From NCBI RefSeq assembly GCF_008329985.2, contig NZ_CP038437.2:372001-436000 (forward strand): DNA of 64,000 nt, read 5' to 3'. This document shows, piece after piece, positions 1-9,341 of this stretch. Position 1 is the first letter of the stretch, and every line of letters begins with the position of its first letter. Below the pieces are notes generated by a model. The model did no database searches, was not told the DNA's origin, and saw only the letters and a list, made by a program, of their open reading frames with translations. Made by a program: the position numbers and the translations under genes. The stretch is from Halomonas binhaiensis (GTDB lineage: Bacteria; Pseudomonadota; Gammaproteobacteria; Pseudomonadales; Halomonadaceae).

Positions 1-80
1 CCGACTAGAAATGCAGATCAGCCGCGCCTCCCCGACCTATTTTCTCTAGGGCCATGTTCTCTAGGGCTATGTTCTCAGGA

Positions 81-137
81 GCCATGCGCAAGTCACGCTC
101 AGGACTTGTGCTGTCCTGGGCGTGACTTGCGCATGGC
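81..137. terminator. Strong inverted repeat at the 3' end of the ABC permease gene
   Basis: A perfect 17-base stem (81-97 pairing with 121-137) overlaps the stop codon of the minus-strand permease gene. An inner CAGGAC/GTCCTG pairing (100-105 with 113-118) extends it. There is no clear T-run on either side, so it may be a Rho-independent-like terminator, an mRNA-stabilising hairpin or a repeat remnant. Just to its left, about 44-80 holds short imperfect direct repeats built on CTAGGGCYATGTT. Confidence 0.5.
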
Positions 138-1778
138 CACACTCAGCAGAATCACCGGGATGACTCCTACCGCGACGATGGCCAGAGAGGCCGTGGATGC
201 TTCGGCCAGGCGCTCGTCGGCTGCCAGGTTATGGGCGCGTACCGCCAGAGTGTCGAAGTTGAATGGGCGCAGGATGATGGTGGCAGGCAATTCCTTCATC
301 ACATCGACGAATACCAGGATCGCTGCTGCCAGCAGGCTGCCGCGCATGATAGGGGTATGGATCTTGCGCAGTGTGCCGGTAGCCGTTTCGCCCAGCGTGC
401 GCGCAGCCGCATCCATCGATGGTGTGACTTTCTCCAGGCTGGCTTCCACGGCATTGAAGGATACGGCCAGAAAGCGCACGACATAGGCATAGATCAGGAT
501 GAATGCGGTACCACTGAAGAGCAGTCCGAACACTTCACCGGTGTAGCCCTTGTACAACTGGTTGAGGTGATTGTCGATCCAGGCAAAGGGAATCAGGATA
601 CCGACGGCTACCACTGAACCGGGGATGGCGTAACCCAGCGCCGCAATGCGGGTAGCGGTGCGTGTCAATTGGCCAGGCATCAGGCGAGCGCCATAGCTCA
701 GGATGACGGCCATGCCTACGGCCACTGCGGCAGCAATCAGAGCCAGCATCAGGCTGTTGCCGGCGTACTCGAGGAAGGCGCCACCGAGCACGCTGTCACC
801 CTTGCGTAGCGCCATTTCTGCGAGCAGCAGGCAGGGAGCAACGAAACCGATCAATACCGGTAATGTGCAGGCAAGGCTGGCAGCAAAGGCGCGTATTCCC
901 GTCAGACGATACTCGGGCAACTGCTGATAGCGATGGGAGGTGTGATGGTAGCGACGCTTGCCCCGAGACCAGCGTTCGAGCAATACCAGCAGGATGACAA
1001 AGGCCAGTAGGCAGGCCGCCAACTGAGCGGCGGCAACCTGCTCGCCGAGTCCGAACCAGGTGCGATAGATGCCGGTAGTGAAGGTATCAACGCCGAAATA
1101 CTGCATGGCGCCGAACTCATTCAGGGTCTCCATCAGCGCCAGGGAAACCCCACCGACCAACGCGGGGCGAGCCAGGGGAACGGCAACCTGGGTGAACATC
1201 TGCCAGGGCCCTCGTCCGAGAGAACGCCCGACATCCAGCATGCATACCGATTGTTCGAGAAAGGCAGCACGAGCCAGCATATAGACATAAGGGTAGAGCA
1301 CCAGAGTGACCAGGATGGCAGCACTGGGTAACGAGCGGATATCTGGAAACCAGTAATCTCCCCGGGACCAGCCAAAGGTTTCGCGCAGTGCACTTTGCAG
1401 TGGCCCTGAGTACTGCAGGAAATCGGTGTAGGCATAAGCAATGACATAGGTCGGCACTGCAAGTGGCAGCAGCATGGCCCACTCAAACAGGCGCTTGCCT
1501 GGAAAGCGGCACATGACCACCAGCCAGGCCGTCCCCGTGCCGATCACCAGAGTGCCGAACCCCACACCCAGTACCAGCAACAGGGTATTGGTCAGATAGC
1601 GAGGAAGTACCGTAGCGGCCAGGTGACTCCAGATATCGCCTGCAGGGACCAGAATATGACCCAGGATCACCAATACTGGCAGGGCGACCACAGCGGCAAC
1701 CGCAAAGGTCAGCCATGTCCAGGTGGAGAATGAACGGCGCAGGCGAGCCGAGGGCGCAGAAACCGGGTGAGTAGGCAA
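99..1778 (-). CDS. ABC transporter permease, ferric iron (FbpB/HitB) type
   Basis: Fused double permease of 559 aa, predicted to form the inner-membrane channel of a periplasmic-binding-protein-dependent importer. Two repeated BPD_transp_1 units are visible, each with an EAA-like loop: LDVGRSLGRGPWQMFTQVAVP near residue 185 and MDAAARTLGETATGTLRKI near residue 455. About 12 hydrophobic segments are present. Length and duplicated architecture match the FbpB/HitB/SfuB ferric permeases (thiamine ThiP is the alternative). The start is a TTG preceded by GGAG at a sensible spacing; no in-frame ATG fits better. The binding protein and ATPase are not in the window and could lie beyond position 1. Confidence 0.85.
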   Translation of the reverse strand: MPTHPVSAPSARLRRSFSTWTWLTFAVAAVVALPVLVILGHILVPAGDIWSHLAATVLPRYLTNTLLLVLGVGFGTLVIGTGTAWLVVMCRFPGKRLFEWAMLLPLAVPTYVIAYAYTDFLQYSGPLQSALRETFGWSRGDYWFPDIRSLPSAAILVTLVLYPYVYMLARAAFLEQSVCMLDVGRSLGRGPWQMFTQVAVPLARPALVGGVSLALMETLNEFGAMQYFGVDTFTTGIYRTWFGLGEQVAAAQLAACLLAFVILLVLLERWSRGKRRYHHTSHRYQQLPEYRLTGIRAFAASLACTLPVLIGFVAPCLLLAEMALRKGDSVLGGAFLEYAGNSLMLALIAAAVAVGMAVILSYGARLMPGQLTRTATRIAALGYAIPGSVVAVGILIPFAWIDNHLNQLYKGYTGEVFGLLFSGTAFILIYAYVVRFLAVSFNAVEASLEKVTPSMDAAARTLGETATGTLRKIHTPIMRGSLLAAAILVFVDVMKELPATIILRPFNFDTLAVRAHNLAADERLAEASTASLAIVAVGVIPVILLSVAMRKSRPGQHKS

Positions 1779-1829
1779 CAGACGAACTCCAGGAAGGCAT
1801 CAGCGCATGATAATCACCAGAGCCTGTAA

Positions 1830-1865
1830 AGCCTAGGGCCCCATCTGTCGGCAGGGCCCTAGGCT
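1830..1865. terminator. Hairpin between the TRAP operon and the iron permease gene
   Basis: A perfect 12-base inverted repeat (AGCCTAGGGCCC at 1830-1841 with GGGCCCTAGGCT at 1854-1865) has a 12-base loop. It lies downstream of dctM and upstream of the permease on the minus strand, so it could terminate the TRAP transcript. No strong T-run follows. Confidence 0.5.
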
Positions 1866-1866
1866 C

Positions 1867-1997
1867 TGTGCGAAAAGTGTCTGCGCTTGTTCATGCTGCG
1901 TTGGAGTCGATCTCAAAATGCTCATTTACCCCCCGTAAACTCCGCTTTTTCGATCAATTCCGCCTTGCCTGATCATCGCTCGTCGACTTTTCGCACA
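1867..1997. repeat. 131-base imperfect palindromic intergenic element
   Basis: Perfect 12-base terminal inverted repeats, TGTGCGAAAAGT (1867-1878) and ACTTTTCGCACA (1986-1997), bracket an imperfect palindrome centred on TTTACCCCCCGTAAA. Inner arms starting GATC (about 1912) and ending GATC (about 1962) also pair imperfectly. The layout resembles the dispersed intergenic palindromes (REP/MITE-like) seen in many gammaproteobacteria. No ORF is visible inside. Dispersal elsewhere in the genome is inferred, not seen, because only one copy lies in this window. Confidence 0.55.
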
Positions 1998-2012
1998 AAG
2001 CCTTGCCTTGAA

Positions 2013-3292
2013 TCAACCGTATCCCAGCAAGATGGAGGGTAATCCGGTAATCAGCCAGGGGAACAAGGCCATCAGTATGCAGGCCAGCATGATCAGCATG
2101 CAGAAGGGAATTACCGCCTTGTACAGGTCGAGTGTCTGCACTTCAGGTGGCGCTACTCCCTTGAGATAGAACAGGGCGTAGCCGAAAGGTGGCGTGAGGA
2201 AAGAGGTCTGCAATACCACCGCCACCATCACCACAAACCACAGCATGTCGATACCCATGGTCTGGACGATCGGCAGCATGATTGGAAAGCTCAGCAATAC
2301 GATCCCGGTCCAGTCAAGGAACATGCCCAGCACGAATACCAGCAGGAACATCAGGATCAGCGCTCCTGTCGTGCCACCTGGCATGGCCAGTACCAGTTCA
2401 CTGATCACGTCCATGCCGCCGCCGATGGAAAAGACACCGGTGAAGGCCGTTGCACCGACCAGGACGAACATCACCATGGTGGTGGTCTTGCCGGCCTCGA
2501 TGAAGGTCCTGTAGCAGGTGGACAGTTTACGATCGCCAAAGATCAGGAACAGGATGAAGGCCAGGGTCACGCCAATGGCAGAAGCCTCGGTGGCCGTTGC
2601 GATACCGGTGAACAGCGCCCCCAGTACCCCAAGAATCAAGCTCATTGGCGGAAGGACATATTTTCCCATCATCAGCCACATCTGACCGCGACTGATCTGA
2701 GCTCGCTCTGCAATGGCGACCGGGGGGCCATAGTCGGGTTTGATCATGCATACTGCCAGCACAAACAGCGCATACAGGGCTCCCAGCATCAGGCCGGGAA
2801 TCAGTGCACCTGCAAACAGGGCGCCTACTGAGACCGGGGAATAGCTGGCCATCAGGATCAGCATGATACTCGGTGGGATCAGGATGCCGAGACAACCACT
2901 GGCCATGATCACACCAGCAGACAGGCCTTTGTGGTAGCCGTACTTGAGCATCGGCGCCAGGGCAATCAGCCCCATCACGGCAATGGAGGCTCCGACGATG
3001 CCGGTGGTGGCCGCCAGCAGGACGGAGACGATGACCACGGTCAACGCAAGGCCGCCCGAGCATAATCGAAACAGCGTGCCATCAGAATGAACAGTGGAAT
3101 GGCGACCAGGACATAGTTGTCCATGGCACGGCCATAGATATTGTTGATGATGATGCCGAGCACTTGGGGACCAGGGCCGAACCAGGCACCCAGGACTGCG
3201 GTTCCTCCCAGAACGAAGGCCAGGGGATGTCCCATGAATAGACCCACCATCAGTCCGCCGAACATGAATACAGTAAGCATTTCCGGACTCAT
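2013..3292 (-). pseudogene. dctM: TRAP transporter large permease (DctM), frameshifted with an internal deletion
   Basis: Large membrane subunit of a TRAP importer, which uses the sodium or proton gradient. The N-terminus reads well from ATG 3292 (MSPEMLTVFMFGGLMVG...) to LVAIPLFILMA near 3080, then hits a stop at about 3041 in that frame. The rest (GGLALTVVIVSVLLAATTGIVGAS onward) is intact in another frame down to 2013. Compared with family members of the mannitol/chloroaromatic-type group, roughly 20-25 residues between the ILMA and RGGLA motifs are missing at the junction, about 3050-3085. The reading frame also changes there. The start overlaps the dctQ stop as ATGA. Either the gene is truly inactivated or the sequence has an indel error. 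The long open frame extending to 3338 is an artefact of this shift. Confidence 0.75.
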
Positions 3293-3804
3293 CGGGCATC
3301 TCCCTCTGCCGGTGTGCCGCGTAGTTCATTGATGGCACGTATCACGATGGCGATGGCCTGGAGCAGAATCAGCACTGCCGCAATGACCAGGACGGCTTTC
3401 ACCGGGTAGACCGGAATGGAAACGATGCCGTAGGTGGATTCAGAACGACTCCAGGAGCGTTCAAAGAACTTCCAGCTATAGGTAAGGAACATCACGATGA
3501 ATGGCGTAAAGAAGATCAGATAGCCGAGGATATCGATCAATGCGCGCCCACGCCGTGACAGCAGGCGCTTGAGAACGTCCACTTCCACATGGGCGTGATG
3601 ACGCAGGCCATAGGCGGCCAGCAGCATGAAGTGGGTGCCGAACAGCATGGTGGTGACGTCGAAAGCCCAGTCACTGGGTCGGCCTATGAAGAAGCGGCTG
3701 GCAATGTCATAGACCACCACCACGGTGATGACCGCGATCAATGGCGCGATCAGACGGCCGAACCACTCGTTCAGGCAGTCGATGGCCTTGGCAATATTGT
3801 TCAT
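3289..3804 (-). CDS. dctQ: TRAP transporter small permease (DctQ)
   Basis: Small membrane subunit, 171 aa, with four predicted membrane segments: about residues 15-37, 47-67, 85-108 and 130-160. It contains the family-typical DxxxRFFIGRPSDWAFDVTT and HAHVEVDVL patches. DctQ pairs with DctM to form the translocator fed by DctP. It lies between dctP (about 140 bases away) and dctM (ATGA overlap), giving the usual dctPQM order on the minus strand. The protein itself looks intact, but its DctM partner is interrupted. Confidence 0.9.
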   Translation of the reverse strand: MNNIAKAIDCLNEWFGRLIAPLIAVITVVVVYDIASRFFIGRPSDWAFDVTTMLFGTHFMLLAAYGLRHHAHVEVDVLKRLLSRRGRALIDILGYLIFFTPFIVMFLTYSWKFFERSWSRSESTYGIVSIPVYPVKAVLVIAAVLILLQAIAIVIRAINELRGTPAEGDAR

Positions 3805-3944
3805 GAGGGGAGGTCCTGTGAAGTCAGCATCTGCCTGGATGGTCTCAAGATGATGGTCTCAAGATGGATGGCCGACGGACTGGCAGGCAGTGCCATCGGC
3901 CATCACCGAGCCATAACCCATGGGCCATGACGGTGGCCCGGGGG

Positions 3945-5045
3945 CTACTTGTTCATGCAGGCTTCAATGTCTTCCAGTGACGGTAGATTGTCGGTCACTC
4001 GGCTCATGTTGTAAGGCACCGAGATGTCGCGCCATTGTGCGTAGTCCTGCAGATAGCTGATCATCGAATGATAGATCTTGGCATGCATGGGGTCTTCGCA
4101 GGCACCCTGCACGATCACCTCGTTGGTGATGTCCTGAATCTTGGCCAGGTCATCCGCGGACAGCTGATTGATGGTGGTGCCGTCTGCGAGGAACTTGGCC
4201 GTGCCATCGGTGGACTCTTTCTCGGACCAGGCCAGTGACCAGGTCATGGTCGCTTGGGCGGCGATCTTCAGTTTTTCCTGGGTTTCCTCGGACAGGGCGT
4301 CCCAGGCCTCCTTGTTGATCATCACCCCGAACACACTGGCGGACTGGTGCCATCCGGGTGTCATCCAGTAATCGGCAACCTCGGAGAACCCTGCCTTGTA
4401 ATCGACACCGGGTGTGGAGAACTCTGCGCCATCGACGACACCGCGCTCGATGGCCTGATAGATCTCGCCACCGGCCAAGGTGACCTGGGAACCGCCAAGT
4501 TGTTCCAGCACACGTCCCTGGTCACGACCGGATAGTCGCAGGCGCTTGCCCTTGAGGTCTGCCAGACTTTCGATGGGGGTGCCGCCACGGAACCCCGATT
4601 CATTGTTGGTGATACCGTAGGGCAGGTAGACCATGTTGTACTGGCCGTAGACCTCCTGATAGAGGTCGAAGCCCCCCCATTGATTGATCCAGTTCAAGTA
4701 GTCGACACCATTGAACAGGCTGGTGGTGGTAGCCAGCGGCGAGAATGCTGGACTGCGACCGGCCCAGTAGCCGGGCCAGTCACCGGAAGCCTGGATACTG
4801 CCGCTTTCGGTAGCATCGAAGACCTCGGTGCCAGGCATCAGGGTGCCCCCGGCATAGAATTCGATCTGGACCTCGTCGCCGGCCAGTTGGTTGACCAGTT
4901 CGGCCCAGTGACGGTCGATCTGGATCAGGTCCAGGTTATCTGGCCAGGTGGTGGTCATGGTCCACTTTTCCTGGGCGACCGCGTGGCTGGAAAGGGTGGC
5001 CAGGGCGATGCCCGCAGCCAGACCAGTCAAGGTAAACTTGTTCAT
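3945..5045 (-). CDS. dctP: TRAP transporter periplasmic substrate-binding protein (DctP)
   Basis: Periplasmic solute receptor of 366 aa. ATG 5045 was chosen because it is preceded by a GGGGAG ribosome site and opens a clean signal peptide (MNKFTLTGLAAGIALATLSSHAVAQ, cleavage after AVA). The upstream in-frame extension to 5177 lacks signal-like character. Family hallmarks include VYLPYGITNNESGFRGG, LKGKRLRLSGRDQGRVLEQLGG (the conserved arginine that contacts carboxylate ligands) and the ERGVVDGAEFSTPG segment. The sequence resembles the 2-oxoacid or mannitol/chloroaromatic-type DctP group, so an organic acid ligand is likely, but the exact substrate cannot be read from the sequence. Confidence 0.9.
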   Translation of the reverse strand: MNKFTLTGLAAGIALATLSSHAVAQEKWTMTTTWPDNLDLIQIDRHWAELVNQLAGDEVQIEFYAGGTLMPGTEVFDATESGSIQASGDWPGYWAGRSPAFSPLATTTSLFNGVDYLNWINQWGGFDLYQEVYGQYNMVYLPYGITNNESGFRGGTPIESLADLKGKRLRLSGRDQGRVLEQLGGSQVTLAGGEIYQAIERGVVDGAEFSTPGVDYKAGFSEVADYWMTPGWHQSASVFGVMINKEAWDALSEETQEKLKIAAQATMTWSLAWSEKESTDGTAKFLADGTTINQLSADDLAKIQDITNEVIVQGACEDPMHAKIYHSMISYLQDYAQWRDISVPYNMSRVTDNLPSLEDIEACMNK

Positions 5046-5417
5046 TGTTTGTTGTGCTCCCCTTGTCCTTGTCTTGTACAAGTGATGATTTGTTATTCGT
5101 ACTGGGTTCTGCACTGATGATAGGGCGCTGGGCCTCGGGTTTCCGGAAGGTGATTCGACCATCGATGATGGTGCCAAGGTGTCCGGACCGTTTGGCTTGC
5201 AACATCAAGCTAGCACGCGGCGAGAATTCTGTTCGATGCTCCCTTGGTGGCTGATGCGGCCGAGACGAATCCCCTCGAGAGTGGCTGGTGTGGAGGAAAA
5301 GATGTCGATATATCAGATAAATGAGGGCTTTTGTCGTTATCTTTGCTGCATCGGTGCTGTTATTTCAGCGTTTAAACACTCGCTTAAATTAGACCAAAGT
5401 TGATTAATGGAATCCCT
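5046..5417. other. Intergenic region between dctP and tmcA
   Basis: 372 bases between divergently transcribed genes, so both promoters should be here. The half near tmcA (about 5300-5400) is AT-rich and promoter-like, but no unambiguous -35/-10 pair stands out. Open frames crossing the region show no recognisable protein similarity. Confidence 0.4.
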
Positions 5418-7781
5418 ATGTCGCAGAGTTCTTCGTCATTTGAAATCAGCCGGCTGGAGTCCTGGCGACATAGCCTTTCCGAACGACGTTGGCGAGGACT
5501 TGTATGGGTCACGGGGGCTGTCGGTGAAGCGGATGCATGTGTAGCGGGGGTCAGGGATTGGTGGTTGCAGGGCAATTGGCAGGCGCCGTTGTGGGTAGGA
5601 GGAGTGGCCGCCTGCACAAGTGAGTCTACTGAGCTCCGCTCAAGTCAATCTATAGACCCCCGCTCAAGGCTGTCTCCTGCCAAGGCGCGAACCCGTCTGG
5701 GAAGCGAGCATGACCTGATCGTGATTGATGCGCTGTCGCCGGGGCATGGGTTGGATCCTGATGCGCTGGGAGCGCTTGCGGGGACTCTGGTCGCGGGTGG
5801 GATTCTGGTGTTGCTCACAGCGGATGATGGTGGCGCCAGGCCGGATGCGGACTATGCGCGCCTGGCGGCACATCCATGGACATTGGAACAGATGACCAGC
5901 CGCTATCTCCGGCGTTTCCACTCGCGGTTGGCGGAGCTGGTCCAGCAGTTGCCTGGAATTGCCTGCTGGCGTCCGGGGCAGTCGCTGGAGTGGCAGGATA
6001 TTCCTGCTGGCAGTATCACGCAGCCCGAGCCCGTGCAGGACGCGGAGTGCCTGACTCTGGATCAGGCAAAGGCGGTCGACAGCCTGATTCGGCTCAAGCG
6101 TCGCCGTCCTTTCGTGCTGACGGCCGATCGTGGACGAGGCAAGTCTTCAGCGTTGGGCATTGCCTGTTCACGTCTGCTGGAAAAGGCTGCTGCCAGGCAT
6201 GAGGTGCTGGATATCGTACTGACGGCCCCACGACCGGACGCGGTAGCCCCTGTATTTGAACGCCTGGCTGCACTGTGTCCTCAGGGTGAACGTAGCGCCA
6301 ACGAATTCGAGGCACCTGGTGGCAGCGTACGTTTCATGGCGCCTGATGCGTTATCCGCCATGGTGGCTGGGGGCGGCAAGTCTTTCGGCCGGCAAGAGAG
6401 CAACACCGGCAGGCATTCTCACGGCGACATGAGGACTCAACGTCGCTTGCTGCTGGTGGACGAGGCCGCAGCGATTCCTGCTGCCATGCTGGCTGAGTGG
6501 CTCCTGGCTTTCCCTCGCATCGCCTTTTCCACCACGGAGCATGGCTATGAAGGTTCCGGGAGGGGCTTTGCACTGCGTTTTCGGCGTCGCCTCGATGAGC
6601 TGACACCGCAATGGCGCAGCCTGCATCTGAAAACGCCGGTACGCTGGGCTCAGGGAGACCCTCTGGAAATTGCCACGTCACGCCTGTTGCTGCTGGATGC
6701 GGAGCCAGGGGATATCACTGGCGATGGTGCTGCCTCCCGGCTAGGCCGATTGCCCATATGCCTGCTCGACCCCGATCAACTGATGACTGATGAAGTGGCC
6801 CTGGCTAGATTGTTCGGCTTGCTGGTTCAGGCCCATTATCGCACTACGCCAGCAGATCTCCGTGCATTGCTTGATGCACCTGGTGGTCACTTGATGCTGC
6901 TGGGTGAGCCCGACACTCCTGCCGGAGTCATTGTCAGCCAGGATGAAGGTAGCTTCGATGCTGAGCTGGCCGATGCTGTGGCGCGCGGTGAACGGCGTCC
7001 ACGGGGACATCTCCTGGCCCAGTCCCTGGCCGTGCATGCAGGAGAAAGAGAAGCGCTCATTGCACGCGTCAGGCGAATCAGTCGCATCGCCGTGCATCCT
7101 GAGATGCGCAGGCAAGGAGGCGGCAGCCGATTGTTGGAAGCTGCCCGGAAGCAGGCTGAACACGATGGCGTCGACCTGCTGGGCGCCAGTTTCGGGGCTG
7201 ATCCAGAGTTGTTGTCCTTCTGGCTCAGCCAGGGCTACCGCATTGTGCGCTTGGGGCTGACGCGTGAAGCAGCCACCGGTGAGCATGCTGTGATGGTGGT
7301 CCACCCGTGCTCGGAGCATGGACGCATGCTGGTCGAACGTCTTGCCCAGCGATTCCAGTGTCAATTACCGGGATTGCTGGCGTTTGAGCTGTGTACTTTG
7401 TCTCCTGCATTGGTGGCTATATTGCTGGAGGCCGTTGCAAGAAGGGCCGCTGCAGGAGAGACCCAGTCAGGAGATCCGTGGGCCTATATCAGCACAACCC
7501 ATCGGCAGGATCTGGAAGATGTGGTGGCCGGTGGCCGTGAGCCGGCATTGGTACGTCCGGCCATCCAGAGCCTGGTGACGGCGGCGGCGGGCGCCGGCTG
7601 CCTGGCAACGGTCGATGCTCAATGGCTGGCAGCCTGGGCTTTCCAGGGGCGTGACGAGGCAGCCTTGGCACATGCGCTGTCACTGACAGGCAGGGCTCAG
7701 GTCAAGCAATGGCGGCGTAGCACAGTGGCAGAGCTGTTGGACGGGCTTGGTAGTCTTTCCAAGCGGTATCAGCAAGGGTAG
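5418..7781 (+). CDS. tmcA: tRNA(Met) cytidine acetyltransferase TmcA
   Basis: Uses acetyl-CoA and ATP to make N4-acetylcytidine at the wobble position of elongator tRNA-Met. Domain order: N-terminal DUF1726-like region, RNA-helicase-like module with Walker A DRGRGKSS (about residue 237) and Walker B LLLVDEAAAIPAAML (about 345), then a GNAT acetyltransferase with RISRIAVHPEMRRQGGGSRLLEAA (about 555), then a C-terminal tRNA-binding region. Length of about 787 aa is somewhat larger than the E. coli enzyme (671 aa). ATG 5418 is preferred over a TTG at 5400 because SQSSSSFE starts the family-like region; both lack a strong ribosome site. It stands alone, divergent from the TRAP genes. Confidence 0.93.
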   Translation: MSQSSSSFEISRLESWRHSLSERRWRGLVWVTGAVGEADACVAGVRDWWLQGNWQAPLWVGGVAACTSESTELRSSQSIDPRSRLSPAKARTRLGSEHDLIVIDALSPGHGLDPDALGALAGTLVAGGILVLLTADDGGARPDADYARLAAHPWTLEQMTSRYLRRFHSRLAELVQQLPGIACWRPGQSLEWQDIPAGSITQPEPVQDAECLTLDQAKAVDSLIRLKRRRPFVLTADRGRGKSSALGIACSRLLEKAAARHEVLDIVLTAPRPDAVAPVFERLAALCPQGERSANEFEAPGGSVRFMAPDALSAMVAGGGKSFGRQESNTGRHSHGDMRTQRRLLLVDEAAAIPAAMLAEWLLAFPRIAFSTTEHGYEGSGRGFALRFRRRLDELTPQWRSLHLKTPVRWAQGDPLEIATSRLLLLDAEPGDITGDGAASRLGRLPICLLDPDQLMTDEVALARLFGLLVQAHYRTTPADLRALLDAPGGHLMLLGEPDTPAGVIVSQDEGSFDAELADAVARGERRPRGHLLAQSLAVHAGEREALIARVRRISRIAVHPEMRRQGGGSRLLEAARKQAEHDGVDLLGASFGADPELLSFWLSQGYRIVRLGLTREAATGEHAVMVVHPCSEHGRMLVERLAQRFQCQLPGLLAFELCTLSPALVAILLEAVARRAAAGETQSGDPWAYISTTHRQDLEDVVAGGREPALVRPAIQSLVTAAAGAGCLATVDAQWLAAWAFQGRDEAALAHALSLTGRAQVKQWRRSTVAELLDGLGSLSKRYQQG

Positions 7782-7870
7782 AGTGCCTTCAAACTCGGGG
7801 AAAATTCTTTAAATTACACCTCCCCATTCTGAATTGGGTCAATATCCTCAGATCAATATATAAAGGCGCT

Positions 7871-9337
7871 ATGAACGCACATCTTGAAAGTCTGTCTCCG
7901 GCCATTCTGTGGCGCCACTTCCGCACACTGTGTAATACACCTCGTCCTTCTGGCCATGAAGCGGCGCTGTTGGTCAAACTGGAGCAGTGGGCGGAAGAAC
8001 GGGGCCTGGATCACGACCGCGATGCCTACGGTAACCTGCGTATCTGTAAACCGGCGAGTCCAGGTTTTGAGCAGGCGCCAGGTGTGATTCTCCAGGGCCA
8101 TCTGGATATGGTGGCGCAGGCCAACGCCAATTCCTCCCATGATTTCACTCAGGATCCTATCGACACAGAGATCCGTGATGGCTGGCTGAAGGCGCGTCAT
8201 ACCACCCTGGGTGCTGATAACGGCATCGGTGTGGCGGCGGCCCTGGCGGCACTTGAGGACGATGGTATTGTGCATGGTCCGCTGGAGGCGCTGTTCACCC
8301 TGGAAGAGGAAAGCTCCATGGGTGGGGCGTTGAACCTGGCCGAAGGGTGGCTGGAAGGCAAGTTGTTGCTCAACCTCGATTCCGAGGATCGTGGCCAGGT
8401 ATATATCGGCTGCGCGGGTGGTGCTGATGTCAATGTAGAGGCGCAATTGCCTCAGGAGCCGCTGACGGAGGACGAAGTGGCCATGACGCTGGCACTGACC
8501 GGCCTGCGCGGAGGTCATTCCGGCATCGATATTCACAAGGGGCTGGGGAATGCCAATCGCCTGCTGGTTCGGGTGTTACGTGCCCTGGATGCCTGCGGCG
8601 CACGTCTGGCAAGTTACCACGGTGGCACGCTACGCAATGCTCTGCCCAGGGAAGCTTTTGCCACCATTGCATTGCCCCAGGACGAGGTTGAAGCGGCCAG
8701 GTCACGGGTGGCAGCGCTGGAAGCGGATATTCAGGCGGAGCTGTCAGGGATCGACGATGCACTTTCCCTGAGTCTGAAGATTGCCGATGAGGCGCCCGAA
8801 AATGCTCTCGCGCGTCAGGCAAGTCGTTTGCTGATCGCTGCATTGCATGCGGCGCCTTGTGGTGTCGAGCGCATGAGTGTCGAAGTACCGGATGTGGTCG
8901 AAACGTCCAACAACCTTGGTGTGGTGCAACTTGCCGACGGCCGTTTCCATTTGTGTGCACTGGTGCGCTCTCTGCGCGACAGCGCCACTGCCGACATGGC
9001 GGAGCGCTTTCGGGCCCTGTTCGAACTGATTGGCGCCCATACTCGGGTAGAGAATGGGTACCCCGGCTGGACACCTCAACCTGAAAGCGCATTGCTCCAG
9101 CGTTTCTGTGAGTTGCATCACACTCGGCTTGGCTGTGAACCTGAGATCAAGGTCATTCACGCGGGGCTCGAGTGCGGCATCCTGGGTGGCAAGTACCCTC
9201 ATCTGGAAATGATTTCCTTCGGGCCATTGATTCGCGGTGCTCACTCCCCAGACGAGCGTGTCGAGATCGCTTCGGTGGCAGAATTCTATGGCTTGCTCAA
9301 AGCGTTGATCACCGATCTGGCACGGAATCCGGTTTGA
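7871..9337 (+). CDS. pepD: Cytosol non-specific dipeptidase PepD (aminoacyl-histidine dipeptidase, M20C)
   Basis: Cytoplasmic zinc dipeptidase of 488 aa (E. coli PepD is 485). Metal and catalytic motifs are in order: LQGHLDMV (metal His and the general Asp), TTLGADNGIGVAAALA (bridging Asp), LFTLEEESSMGG (catalytic Glu pair), LNLDSED, GLRGGHSGIDIHKGLGNA, and a C-terminal HAGLECGILGGKYP with the last metal His. It probably shares a transcript with rmuC, whose start codon lies within a few bases of the pepD stop. Confidence 0.95.
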   Translation: MNAHLESLSPAILWRHFRTLCNTPRPSGHEAALLVKLEQWAEERGLDHDRDAYGNLRICKPASPGFEQAPGVILQGHLDMVAQANANSSHDFTQDPIDTEIRDGWLKARHTTLGADNGIGVAAALAALEDDGIVHGPLEALFTLEEESSMGGALNLAEGWLEGKLLLNLDSEDRGQVYIGCAGGADVNVEAQLPQEPLTEDEVAMTLALTGLRGGHSGIDIHKGLGNANRLLVRVLRALDACGARLASYHGGTLRNALPREAFATIALPQDEVEAARSRVAALEADIQAELSGIDDALSLSLKIADEAPENALARQASRLLIAALHAAPCGVERMSVEVPDVVETSNNLGVVQLADGRFHLCALVRSLRDSATADMAERFRALFELIGAHTRVENGYPGWTPQPESALLQRFCELHHTRLGCEPEIKVIHAGLECGILGGKYPHLEMISFGPLIRGAHSPDERVEIASVAEFYGLLKALITDLARNPV

Positions 9338-9341
9338 GGTG

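Noticed and set aside
3041..3338. Full 441-aa open frame as an intact TRAP permease starting at 3338
   Set aside because: Its first about 95 residues are an out-of-frame reading of the true N-terminus (Arg/His/Pro-rich, no membrane segments) and overlap dctQ.
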